This document shows positions 33,641 to 43,300 of a DNA stretch of 64,000 nt, piece after piece. Source of the DNA: MGIIa-L3 sp11892u (GTDB taxonomy: Archaea > Thermoplasmatota > Poseidoniia > Poseidoniales > Poseidoniaceae). The DNA lies in NCBI GenBank assembly GCA_965659685.1, contig CBFHXB010000004.1, positions 1-64,000 of the forward strand, written 5' to 3'. Under the pieces are notes generated by a model. It saw only the letters and a list, made by a program, of their open reading frames with translations, was not told the origin of the DNA and searched no databases. The position numbers and the translations under genes were made by a program. Position 1 is the stretch's first letter. Each line of letters starts with the position of its first letter.

Positions 33641-34425
33641 GGACGCCAGAGTTGTTGCTCAGCGTCCAAATCTCCGGACGCCAAATCGGACAAATCGGCC
33701 CGGTCATCGTCGTCAAAGTCGTTGGGCAATTGGCCACTAAAGATCGCTCCGAGGGATGAGGATTCCACCGCCCAGTACATCACGGAATCTTCGTTCGAGG
33801 AATGGCCTGGATGGTCAGCATCCTCGTGATCACGTGGCGAGGTGTAGACGAGGTTGACAAGGCCCAAGAGATGACCGACTTCGTGCAAGGTGACGCTGTT
33901 CTCAATGTCTTCTGCACTCGGCCGACGAAGGACGTTCTCAGCATCGTCGATGCTGTCCCGGAACACCGCCACATCGGCCGCGTTCACGGCGACGCCGAGA
34001 ACGCTGTCATCATCGTAGCCTCCGGAAGGGAACAGCACGTGCCACCGTAGGGTGGTGCCGTCCATCGGGGGTGATTCCCGGTGTTCAAGGGCTTGCGCGC
34101 GCACGTCGTCAGCACTCCAGTCGCCGGTTGAAGCAAACTCGGTCTCGGTGATGTCCGCACGGATGCCGTCCGGCTTGTCGCAGACCTCCTCAAGCCGGTC
34201 GATCAGCAGGTCAACCGTGGTGGCCTCAGGTGCATAGCCTGGGGCGTGATCAATCTCGATGACCATGTCTGTGAACTGGGCGGAGGAAAGGCAAGCCAAC
34301 GTGAGGCCACCCGGGACTCCACGTTGCTCAGGCAGGGCGTCAACGATGCCATCACGGATTCCTCCGAGGCATCCTTGCAGCAGCATGAGGCTCGCCAGAA
34401 AGAGCGCCAACATCACCCGCTGCAT
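33637..34425 (-). CDS. lipoprotein metalloprotease (matrixin-like, HExxH)
   Basis: A 262-aa predicted secreted lipoprotein. The N-terminal segment ends in a lipobox (LMLLQGC; Cys19). The zinc motif HEVGHLLG is followed by LVN and, about 20 residues later, HEDADHPGH and VMYW, which looks like a Met-turn. This resembles a group of membrane/lipoprotein matrixin-like proteases in which the third ligand is a later His. In relatives I recall, Cys residues flank the motif just before the Met-turn; here both are Ser (HSSNEDSVMYW). A TATA-like GGTTCAAATC is centred 26 nt upstream of the ATG. Confidence 0.75.
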   Translation of the reverse strand: MQRVMLALFLASLMLLQGCLGGIRDGIVDALPEQRGVPGGLTLACLSSAQFTDMVIEIDHAPGYAPEATTVDLLIDRLEEVCDKPDGIRADITETEFASTGDWSADDVRAQALEHRESPPMDGTTLRWHVLFPSGGYDDDSVLGVAVNAADVAVFRDSIDDAENVLRRPSAEDIENSVTLHEVGHLLGLVNLVYTSPRDHEDADHPGHSSNEDSVMYWAVESSSLGAIFSGQLPNDFDDDDRADLSDLASGDLDAEQQLWRP

Positions 34426-34446
34426 GGTTGTGGCTCTCCTGCGATT

Positions 34447-34456
34447 GATTTGAACC
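34447..34456 (-). promoter_or_regulatory. TATA-like box for the lipoprotein metalloprotease
   Basis: GGTTCAAATC on the minus strand, centred about 26 nt before the ATG at 34425. The T-loop look is accidental (see rejected list). Confidence 0.35.
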
Positions 34457-34461
34457 CGCGC

Positions 34462-34905
34462 TCAGAAATCTTCGGGGATGTCCAACGGTGAAAACAAGCG
34501 GCCTGGACCGTTGGCTGCAGCCAGTTGGGTTCGAACGAGGTGTTCCCAAGGACGCAAGGCCAAGATGCCGTGCATCAGGTCCGCGTCGACTTCCTGCAGG
34601 GTCACACGAATCAAGGTGTCAAGGATGTCCATCCGGTCACCGTCAACGTGATCCAACAGGCGATCCAAGGTGAACGCAGAGCTGGCTTCGGAGGATGGGC
34701 CGCCTTCGAGGGGCCACGGAGCGCCAACCTTGTCGTCCAAGTCGATGCCTTGCTCGTTGGCCCACGATTGAAGTGGCGTCAACATCGAGGTGATCCGTCG
34801 CTGCAGCACGATGGCAACCTCGACGATGGGCATGCCGAGTTGGCCAATGAGGTGGACCATGCGCTCGGTCAGCGTCACCATGCCGTCAACGTCGTTGGCC
34901 GCCAT
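34462..34905 (-). CDS. small soluble protein, function unknown
   Basis: A 147-aa helical protein without signal peptide or membrane segment. I see no family motif. It starts 9 nt after the stop of the 1811-aa surface protein and so is probably co-expressed. Pattern: helical N-terminal half (MVTLTERMVHLIGQLGMPIV), acidic middle, then LDRLLDHVDGDRMDILDTLIRV. It may be an inner partner of the surface protein, but this is only inference. Confidence 0.6.
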   Translation of the reverse strand: MAANDVDGMVTLTERMVHLIGQLGMPIVEVAIVLQRRITSMLTPLQSWANEQGIDLDDKVGAPWPLEGGPSSEASSAFTLDRLLDHVDGDRMDILDTLIRVTLQEVDADLMHGILALRPWEHLVRTQLAAANGPGRLFSPLDIPEDF

Positions 34906-34914
34906 GCGACCGCC

Positions 34915-37900
34915 TCACAGAGCTTCGAGGTACGACCAGCCGTAATGCGCCCACTGCTCTTCCGTCCACCCGTCTGGAAGACCGGTCGGAGGTTTGGGCG
35001 GCAGGCCTCGTGGGTCGTCCGTGGTCAACGGCGCAGGAGCAGGTGCCTCGGCAGCGACCGGCTCCGCGGCTGGGACGACAAGTCCGGGCGGCACCGGCGT
35101 GCTTTCAGCCAGATCCAGTCCGGGTGGTGGCGGCAAGTCCGCAAGGTCAGGAAGGGCCTTCACGGGGGCCGCCATGGAAGCCATCACGGCTTCTGTCTGG
35201 TCCTCGGTCGCGACTTCGTCTTCCCCGTACATCACCCTGCGGTAGAGCACAAGCATCCAAACCGCCGCCGAGAGCGAAATCATGGTGATGACGTAGAGGA
35301 AGAGGCTGAACCGCTGTTCTCCGATGTCTTCTCGAAGCGCGTCACCGTCACGAGCGACCTCTTCGGTCACCAAGAGCGGCGCCAATGGCATGCGTTCGGA
35401 TTCGACCCCGTCCACCAAGAGGAGGAGGCGGTGTTCGAGGCGGTCGCCTACCTCGCCGTCTGCGTTGACATCGAGCTGCACCTGCACCTCAGAGTTCGCG
35501 CTTGCCGTGAGGTCCTCACGGGCGATCTCAGCCCAGAAGCCGGCGTCTTGACGTCGTTGTAGGACAAAGGACACATCGCCTGTCCCGCCCTCGTTGGAGG
35601 CTTGAATGTCAAGCACCGTGGCCTGACCAGGGGACGGACTTGGGTCGTCCCACAACGCCACAGTGGTGTCGAGGTCGATGGAAGGCCCGAGCAAGGACAA
35701 GGGCCACGTCGCGAAGGGCGTATCCATGGTGTTCGAAGACGTGTCGAAGGGGTTCCCAGCAGCGTCGCTTCCCGAGACCCAGACGTCGACCATGTAGGTG
35801 GGGAGCAGCGTGGTTGCTCCGGCGTCGGTCAAATCAAGGGTGCCGCTCCAGAAGAACTGCTCTCCGAAGGGCGTCGTGTCCGGCAATTCCAGTGCTCCAC
35901 GAGAGATTTCAGCCTCTCCGGCACGAACGCGGTAGTGAAGCACGGCGGATTCGCCCGTGTCGAAGCCATGATCGTCAAGGGTTTCGAGTTGAACCAACAA
36001 ATCATGCGCCTGTCCAATCGGGAGGTCTTGGCCTGCTTCGATCCTCGAAAGGCTGACCGCCGCCAAGGTCGGCGAAGAACTGTCCACGATGAAACGGACA
36101 CGAGGCACCACGTCCGTTTGATCTTCGGCCAAGCCAGGAAGGTCATTCAGGCCCAGCTTCAGGTCGAGGAAACCGGATCGGATGGCTGGAACCAAGAGAT
36201 CGAGCGAGAATTCACCGTCGGCGCGTGGACTTGTGGTCCAGACGTAATCGTAGTCGCCAAAGGTCACGTCGAAGGCACCTGCGGGGGCAGGAGTTTCGTC
36301 CTCTGAAAAGAGCACGCGGCCGGTGACCCGAAGCGCTTGTCCGGCCCCGATAATGGTCTCGTCGAAGTCTTCGTTGTAGTGGTTGGTCCCGTCGCGCAAT
36401 TCGACCGCCCGGATGTGCCCGCTTTCGGTGTCAAAGCGGAAGTCGTTGTCGAGGCTCCACCAGTTGTTCCCTAGGCTGGATTCGACCTCAAAGCACGGGA
36501 CGCCGGGCTCGAGTCCGCAGGGCTGATCGGTCACGCTGATCTTGGGGCGAACAAAGGACGCCCCATCGGTGTCGAAGGATTCAGGGAAACTCCAGGTCAA
36601 TTGGAACAATGCACTGATGACGATGAGGTTCGGGTCTTCTGCATCAAGTTGCACGCTGGAGTAGAGGTTGCTCACCGCGAGGAATTCTCCACCGGTCGTC
36701 ATCTGGGCCACGGGTTGTCCGTCAGCGTCCGGTGCGAGGGTGATGAAAATCGATGTGTCGTCGTCGTCAAAGTCCCCGCCGAGGGCAAACTGCACCTGCT
36801 GGATGTCTTCCCACCCGTTGCCGTCTGAGAGGCTGATTTGAGCCGTGTAAGGGATGCCGGGGTGCAACGGTGCTTCGTCGTCGTGTCCAACGATGGTCGA
36901 GTTCGCCGCGTCGAGTTGAGGTTGGAACTCTTCACGGACGGTGTAGGTCACCAAATCCGCGGACCAGTCAGGCGGGATTTCACCCGGCCGGGTGCCGCAC
37001 AGCGAGGAACCCAAGTCCTCGGGGCACACAGGACCACCGCCCATGGCCACGACGTTGTCTTGTGCGTCCTTGCCGCTGATGTAGAAGGACACGCGTTGTC
37101 CGTGCACGAGCATGGAGTCGTCGATGCTGGTTTCGAAGATGTTCAGCCCACCGGCCCGAACCTCGGGAGAAGACACCGTCTTCAACTCGTATTCTTCGGC
37201 CTGTGGCAAACCGTCGAAGTTGTAGTCGGTGCAACCGATGGCTTGGCTGGCTTTGCACCCGAGCCAGTAGTGGAGGCTGACTTGGTTGGGGGGATCCACC
37301 GAATCTTGAATGACGAGGCTGATCGGTTGGGCCGTCGCCGCATGCAATTCGACGCCGTCCATCGGGTCCGAGGAGAGGACCAGCGGGGAGTTACCGTCGA
37401 GGGTCAATCGAATCGTGTTGTACCCTGGATTGGAGAAGGTCGAACCGTTTTCCATGTCGATGGCTTCAACGTAGAAAACCATGCCACCTGGTGCGCTCTC
37501 GATGGGCGACTGGAGGGTGATGTTGTATTCTCCGAAGGCAGGATTCGTGGTCGTGGCCAAGATGACCGGCTCGTCGATGGGGTCGCCGTCGTACGTGACG
37601 TTTTGACCGAGCACGCGCAGATTGAACTCGCCACCAAGCGGGCTCAATTGGCTGCCCTGAAAGTGAATCTTCCCGGAGAAACTCAAGTTGTATCCGCCAC
37701 GGACCCAATCCAAGGGGTACAGTTCCCGTCCAGTCTCGTCAAAGACTCGCAGACCGTCCAGTTGGATGTCGTTTTCGACACGGACGTCGAGGTCCGATGT
37801 CGTCCAGTCGGTGACCTGTTCGCCAATGGGATCGATCACCGTGATGTTCGCTTCCATGGAGGCCTCGTCGTCCCAGGACCAATCCACAAGCGTTGGAATC

Positions 37901-40350
37901 CTGATCCTCGTGATGCTGTCCGAGACGGCGCTTGAGGTGCAGTTTCCGACGTCGAAGTGGACGATGCCACCTGCATCGTCGACCACGCTGCATTGATCAC
38001 CACGCGACCAGCGCACGGTCGGGTCGTCACCGTAGGAATGCTGGAGGGCCACGTCAACCTGATTGACGCGCGTCACGTCGTCGCCCCGGGCAACATCGAC
38101 GACAAGGTCGCGATGTGCACCGTCAGGGGCCAACATGCCCCCTTCGAGCGAGGCGCCGATGGCACGGGTTTGCATGACGTAGGCGACGTCGAGGTTTGTG
38201 ATCTTGATGCGACCAGGGGAGGCGGCTTTCACCGCAAGGGTCACGTCAACCGTCCCGTCGCCGTTGTCAGGGATGGCGTCGTTGAACGCGGAGACCAACG
38301 TGGGCGGATTCTTGACTTCGAGACCCACCATGCTGTCGTCGCTGGCGTCCACCGAGGATTCGTTGAGGAAGAGCACGGATTCCCAGTCGAAGCTCCCGTC
38401 GTTGCCGATGTCAATTCGGGGGCGGTCCGGGTAGCCTTCCTCGTACTCAAGGGTGAACGCGCTCACGCTGGGTGTGGCGGTGACGTCGGTCGTGTCCATC
38501 TGAATGGAATACCGGAGGGCAGATCCAGCCGATTCGGTGGGGAATCCAACTTCCTGACCGTTGCTGGCTTCGTACCAATCCGTTCCGTTGTTGTTGGACA
38601 CGTACACGGTGATGGACGTACCTGAGGGTTCGGTGCCGACCCAGGTCGGACGGACCTTGCCGACCTTGGTCCCGGTTGGAATCGGAGGCGAGGTCCACGA
38701 GCCGACGGTGGTGTATTCGGTGTCGTGCTCCAAGCCGACCCACCAAGACACGGCAGAGGACCCGATCATCTGGGCCTTCCACACGAGTTCCTTGCCCGGA
38801 TGTGCGAAGTGAATGGTTTCGTTTGCGGTGACCGCAGACCAGTGCGTTCCGTTGTCAGCGGACACCCAATGGTCGACACGATCGCCGATGGATGCAGCGG
38901 ACCATCCGACACGTGCGTTCACCGAGAGGACATCGTCGGCGGAGGTAGTGACCGGTCCGTACCACGTGGTCGTTCCAGGTGCTGCGATGGTTTCGTACAT
39001 CCATCCCGTCCCGAATTCGCGGTAGTAGAGCGTTTTTCCGCTCCACGTCGAATACCCACTGTCCACGGTGACGAAGCGGTTTCCGTCCCATTGCAACCCA
39101 TAGCCAAGGCTCGAAATCTCCCTGATGCCTGATTGCGGCACGAGCGAGGTGGACGTTCCGCTTACGGCCCAAGCCTCGAGCGTGTCACGATCGTTGTAGT
39201 AACTGTCCTTCTGGCAACGCATGTAGAAGGTGTTCCCTTCCACTTCCAGTCCACGAACCATCTGTCCGGTGGTGCCGCACTCCCATGCGGAGGAGGCCGA
39301 GGAAGAGAACGTGAACATCTCGCTGTTCCTGCTCCAACTGCCGTCGACCAGGTTGTATTCGACCAATCGGCGCTGGCTGTTGTGGGCCACCCAGAAGGTG
39401 CCGTCTTCGCGATCGAAGGCGATGCCGGTGTAGTCACCGTATTGCGGTGAAATGTCGTACGAGGCGGTGCACACCCAGACGTCGTCGCTGGAAACGTCGA
39501 GTTCGAGGACACGATGGTACTGGGTCGGGGCGGTTGAACCGTAGAAGTACTTGTAGCCAGAAAGGATGGCAAGGAGACGCTCGTCGTCGGCCAAGGCCCA
39601 ATCCCTGAAGCCGTATTGTCCGTAGTAACTGGAACTGTGGGTTTGCGGCAAAACGCACGCAGCGGCCGTTGAATCGATGGACACGCCCCATGCACGGGTG
39701 AGGTTGTTGGGGTAATGCGCCTTGACGACGTTGTTGAGGTTGTTCGAATTCCACGTCGAGACAAAGAGCCAATCATGGTGCTTCAACACCGCGCCCTGCC
39801 CCTGCGGGGTGAGGGCACTGTTCGTACGCTGAAGTTGCTGAGAAAAGCGCGTTTCCGTCGAATTCGAGGTGTGAGGCTGACGGACCGCGTAGGACCCGTT
39901 GTCGTGCCACGCCGTCGAGGAAGGGTCGACCACCGTGTCCATGCCGTGCGGGAAGAACTCCGTGGTCGGTGAGGCTTGTGCAAGGGTGAGGACCGGCGAT
40001 CGTGCGTCGACGCCTGCGCCATCGCCTTCGAGCCATTCTTCGGTCGTGGACGAGGAGGTGGAGGACCACCCGGTCGAACTTGCACCAGACAGGGTCATGC
40101 TGACGTCCACGACCTCAGCACCGACCGGCAAGCGAACCGATGCGCCCGTGTCTGGGCTCGCACCTTGGTAGAGCGCCACGTATTCGGTCGAGCCGTCGCT
40201 GAAACCGTACGCGTGGCGGGCCACGCCAGATGCTTCAGCGTTCGGTGCAAAAGAGGTCAACACTGGAGATGCGGACATCAACACCATCAACAGGGTCAGC
40301 ATCACCGCGGAGGTGAGCGATTCGCGCGACGGCATGCGGACGTCCTGCAT
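34915..40350 (-). CDS. giant surface protein with propeller-like and Ig-like domains and tryptophan tail
   Basis: An 1811-aa envelope protein. Signal peptide at 1-39 (AVMLTLLMVLMSASPVL), with the LFVSTWNSNN and GIAFDREDGTFWVAHNS parts in residues 150-330 suggesting a beta-propeller. Then come several beta-sandwich/Ig-like regions (YVSNNNGTDWYE, SGKDAQDNVVAMGG). No catalytic motif is obvious. One membrane helix near 1690 (FSLFLYVITMISLSAAVWMLV), a Pro-rich linker (PPPGLDLAE) and the tail GWTEEQWAHYGWSYL end it. A TATA-like CATTCAAATGC is centred 27 nt upstream of the ATG at 40350, suggesting a leaderless message; an ATG at 40335 is an alternative. Confidence 0.88.
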   Translation of the reverse strand: MQDVRMPSRESLTSAVMLTLLMVLMSASPVLTSFAPNAEASGVARHAYGFSDGSTEYVALYQGASPDTGASVRLPVGAEVVDVSMTLSGASSTGWSSTSSSTTEEWLEGDGAGVDARSPVLTLAQASPTTEFFPHGMDTVVDPSSTAWHDNGSYAVRQPHTSNSTETRFSQQLQRTNSALTPQGQGAVLKHHDWLFVSTWNSNNLNNVVKAHYPNNLTRAWGVSIDSTAAACVLPQTHSSSYYGQYGFRDWALADDERLLAILSGYKYFYGSTAPTQYHRVLELDVSSDDVWVCTASYDISPQYGDYTGIAFDREDGTFWVAHNSQRRLVEYNLVDGSWSRNSEMFTFSSSASSAWECGTTGQMVRGLEVEGNTFYMRCQKDSYYNDRDTLEAWAVSGTSTSLVPQSGIREISSLGYGLQWDGNRFVTVDSGYSTWSGKTLYYREFGTGWMYETIAAPGTTTWYGPVTTSADDVLSVNARVGWSAASIGDRVDHWVSADNGTHWSAVTANETIHFAHPGKELVWKAQMIGSSAVSWWVGLEHDTEYTTVGSWTSPPIPTGTKVGKVRPTWVGTEPSGTSITVYVSNNNGTDWYEASNGQEVGFPTESAGSALRYSIQMDTTDVTATPSVSAFTLEYEEGYPDRPRIDIGNDGSFDWESVLFLNESSVDASDDSMVGLEVKNPPTLVSAFNDAIPDNGDGTVDVTLAVKAASPGRIKITNLDVAYVMQTRAIGASLEGGMLAPDGAHRDLVVDVARGDDVTRVNQVDVALQHSYGDDPTVRWSRGDQCSVVDDAGGIVHFDVGNCTSSAVSDSITRIRIPTLVDWSWDDEASMEANITVIDPIGEQVTDWTTSDLDVRVENDIQLDGLRVFDETGRELYPLDWVRGGYNLSFSGKIHFQGSQLSPLGGEFNLRVLGQNVTYDGDPIDEPVILATTTNPAFGEYNITLQSPIESAPGGMVFYVEAIDMENGSTFSNPGYNTIRLTLDGNSPLVLSSDPMDGVELHAATAQPISLVIQDSVDPPNQVSLHYWLGCKASQAIGCTDYNFDGLPQAEEYELKTVSSPEVRAGGLNIFETSIDDSMLVHGQRVSFYISGKDAQDNVVAMGGGPVCPEDLGSSLCGTRPGEIPPDWSADLVTYTVREEFQPQLDAANSTIVGHDDEAPLHPGIPYTAQISLSDGNGWEDIQQVQFALGGDFDDDDTSIFITLAPDADGQPVAQMTTGGEFLAVSNLYSSVQLDAEDPNLIVISALFQLTWSFPESFDTDGASFVRPKISVTDQPCGLEPGVPCFEVESSLGNNWWSLDNDFRFDTESGHIRAVELRDGTNHYNEDFDETIIGAGQALRVTGRVLFSEDETPAPAGAFDVTFGDYDYVWTTSPRADGEFSLDLLVPAIRSGFLDLKLGLNDLPGLAEDQTDVVPRVRFIVDSSSPTLAAVSLSRIEAGQDLPIGQAHDLLVQLETLDDHGFDTGESAVLHYRVRAGEAEISRGALELPDTTPFGEQFFWSGTLDLTDAGATTLLPTYMVDVWVSGSDAAGNPFDTSSNTMDTPFATWPLSLLGPSIDLDTTVALWDDPSPSPGQATVLDIQASNEGGTGDVSFVLQRRQDAGFWAEIAREDLTASANSEVQVQLDVNADGEVGDRLEHRLLLLVDGVESERMPLAPLLVTEEVARDGDALREDIGEQRFSLFLYVITMISLSAAVWMLVLYRRVMYGEDEVATEDQTEAVMASMAAPVKALPDLADLPPPPGLDLAESTPVPPGLVVPAAEPVAAEAPAPAPLTTDDPRGLPPKPPTGLPDGWTEEQWAHYGWSYLEAL

Positions 40351-40370
40351 GGCCCCAAGACGCTCGGCTG

Positions 40371-40382
40371 AGCATTTGAATG
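40371..40382 (-). promoter_or_regulatory. TATA-like box for the 1811-aa surface protein
   Basis: CATTCAAATGCT on the minus strand, centred 27 nt before the ATG at 40350. Confidence 0.45.
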
Positions 40383-40399
40383 ATGCCCCGTCGCGGCAG

Positions 40400-43300
40400 T
40401 CACGAGGTCAAGCGTGAATCGTAGCGGAGCGGAGAGGAATCGCCCCTCGCCCCGTCGCGTTCGTCGTCGTTCACCTCGAACCAGTCGACGACCCAATCGC
40501 CGTCCGTGTCCCAATTCATCGGATCGCTGCCTTCGGCGACGTGGTCGTCGTCCAAGTCGACAAGGTACCAACCGAGTTCGTGTTCGCCCACCGACCGGAC
40601 CGGACTTGTTTGTGGCGACCCGGTGTAGAAGATGTCCCACGCGTCCGTTCGGTTGCCTGCAGCGAGCACTTCATCGTCGCTTTGGTCAATGATGAGGAAG
40701 TCCTGATCCTTGTCGTCCAAGATGTAGACAAAACGCTGATCGGAGTTTCCAAGCTGGTCCATCTTGAGGTAATTCCGGACGTTTTCGTCCCAAGCACCAA
40801 GCCCGAGCAAATGTGCCCTCAATTGCCACCCTTCGGTGATGCCTTCACCGTTGTGAACCAAGCCGGCCAAGCGCACGGCGTTGGGTGAGGAGAGCACCGG
40901 GTCAGTGATGGCGTAGAATTCCTGGAAGGCCGTGTATGGCGTGTACACACAACCCGCCCCAGAACAGTCCCAGTTTCCGTCCTGATCGTGGTCCTGATTG
41001 GCATCAGCGGCGTCCCTCGGATCCATCGTGAACCAGGTAAAGGCAAGATTCGGGCGAGCCAGCGAACCGCTGTCGATCGACAGCGGTCGGCAGGAATTGG
41101 TATCGGTATTGCACGCACCACCCGTGGTGGTGTCGATCCATTGCACACGGATTTCAAGCCACGAAGAGTAGTTGTCGTTGGTTTCGTTCCACCCCTTGGC
41201 GTGCTCGTACCAGTCAGGAATCATGTCCCCGTCCGTGTCGTTGTCCATTGGGTTGGTGCCGTACTTGAACACCTCACGGCCGTCCGTCAAGTTGTAATCC
41301 CGTTCGTGCCAAACCACCTGTCCGTTTTCGACCGTCGTGAGGTAGGCCACGCTGTCCCCGTCGGTGTCGTTTAAGTCCGGTCTGGTTCCGTTTTCGTACT
41401 CCATCCAATTGGTGAAGGGAAGGTCGCCCACACCTTGTTGCACGGTTTCACCGGTTGCGGTGAAGGCGCGGTCGGACCACGAACCCAGCGGAGCAGGGAT
41501 GTCGAAGGAAGTGCGGTCGTACCAACCGTCGCTGTCACCGTCATGGTGAACGTCGAAGGGGTTGAGCGGATTGGCGGCCCAACGCAGCGCAGTGGAAGGA
41601 TCGGGCATGTCGTACCGTGCGTAGCAATACTCCCAACCGTCGGGCAAACCGTCGCTGTCGGAATCGGGGTGCGTCGGATCGGCCACGCCGAGGAGGGTCC
41701 GATTGAAATTGTTTGAATCCAGGCTGTTGATGGCCAACATCCGATCAGCACTTTCAGGCCCTTTGGCGACGAAATCGTCGTAGAGGGCAGCGCGTGCAAA
41801 GAACGCGGAAAGGCCCGCTTCGGACATGTAGGCCGACATGGCGTCTTCGCCAAAAGTCACGACGCCGACCTCGACCGGTACGGTGAACCTCGCGTTGTAT
41901 TTGCCCCATGTGCTGGATTCCCATTCACGAAGGTTGCTGAAGGTCTCGTTCAGGTCGATGAGGCCATCGCCGTTGCAATCCCAACTGTCACCGTCCGAAT
42001 CCAAATTGACGTCTGAATCGATGAGCGGGTTCATGCCCCATCTGTTCTCCTCCAGGTCCCATGAGGTGAACCAATACTCGAAGCCGTCGTGCATTCCGTC
42101 GTCGTCCGTGTCGCTGTTGGTCGGATCGCTCAACCCCATCAGGAAGGAGATGAATTCGGAGGGAACCTCCCCTTGTTGCCAGCTGTTGAAGTCAGCGAGG
42201 TAACGCTTCCCACGTGTGTCCTTGTCGATGAGGATTCGGAAGATCCGTTGCCCCTTTTCCGTGGGTTGCTGGTTGTCCCCGTCAATGTGGAACAGCGGGG
42301 CATCGGCAGGGTGAACCTCGCCGTTGTCCGGCTGCTCGAAGGCGAGGGCCAATTCCTGCCGGTCGAGAAGGCCGTCTCCATCGGCATCGAAATCACCGTC
42401 GTCAGGGACCAGAGGGTTGAGCGTCCAGGTCTGAGCCGACGTGTTCCACGCGGTGAAGAGGACCTCCATGCCGTCGATGATGCCGTCCCCATCGGTGTCC
42501 GGGTTGTTCGGGTCCGCCGTGGGACCGCTGGCGTTCAGGACCGCGTCCGAGACAAAGGAGCCGAAGGACTCGCTGACGATGATGATCGGCCACTGTTGCA
42601 AAGCAGGGGCCGTACCGATGGTGGTCACAAAGAACTGCGGGCTGGATTGGATGGCGTCCAATTCGTTCAGCGCAGGATCGATGGCGTTGTATTCCTCCCA
42701 GTTGGTCATCCCATCAGCGTCAGCGTCGAGGAACCGGTCCGTCCGGTCGATGGGGTTCAGGGTCCATCGGTCGTCGAGGACCGCCCATCGGGCGAAGTGA
42801 ATTTCCCAGCCGTCCGGCATACCGTCGTCGTCGCTGTCCGTGTCGAGGGGGTCTGTGGAACCCACGGCGGTGGGCACGGCGGTGGCCAGGGTGGCCAAGT
42901 CAGCATCGTCAATGAAGCCGTGAGCCGGCTCGTCACCGAGCAGCATGCCTTCGAGGAGCGAGAGGTTCAGTCCTTCAGGCACCACGAATTCACCGAAGGT
43001 CACGGCACCGTTGACGACGTCCAAGTCCTTCAGGTGGAATTCAAGCCAATTGACGTACGCCTCGCCTGGGCTCAGCACGCCGTCCAAGTTGACGTCGAAT
43101 CCATCGCCGTCAGGGTTGCCAAGCGCATCGCTGCCGTTCAGGGGGTTGACACCGACGCGAGTGGCGTCGTAGCTGCACAAGCCACCGGCTTCCCAGCCGT
43201 CGGTCATCGTGTCACCGTCGGAATCGGGGTTGTTTGGATCGGCATCCACCCAAGACGCTGCGGCTTCGGGCGATTCGCCGTGCGTGTCCACGAGATCACC

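Noticed and set aside
34440..34465. tRNA T-arm-like GGTTCAAATC on the minus strand
   Set aside because: The flanking bases GCGGG and CAATC do not pair as a T-stem, no acceptor or anticodon arm follows, and the gap between genes is only 36 nt. It fits better as a TATA-like box.
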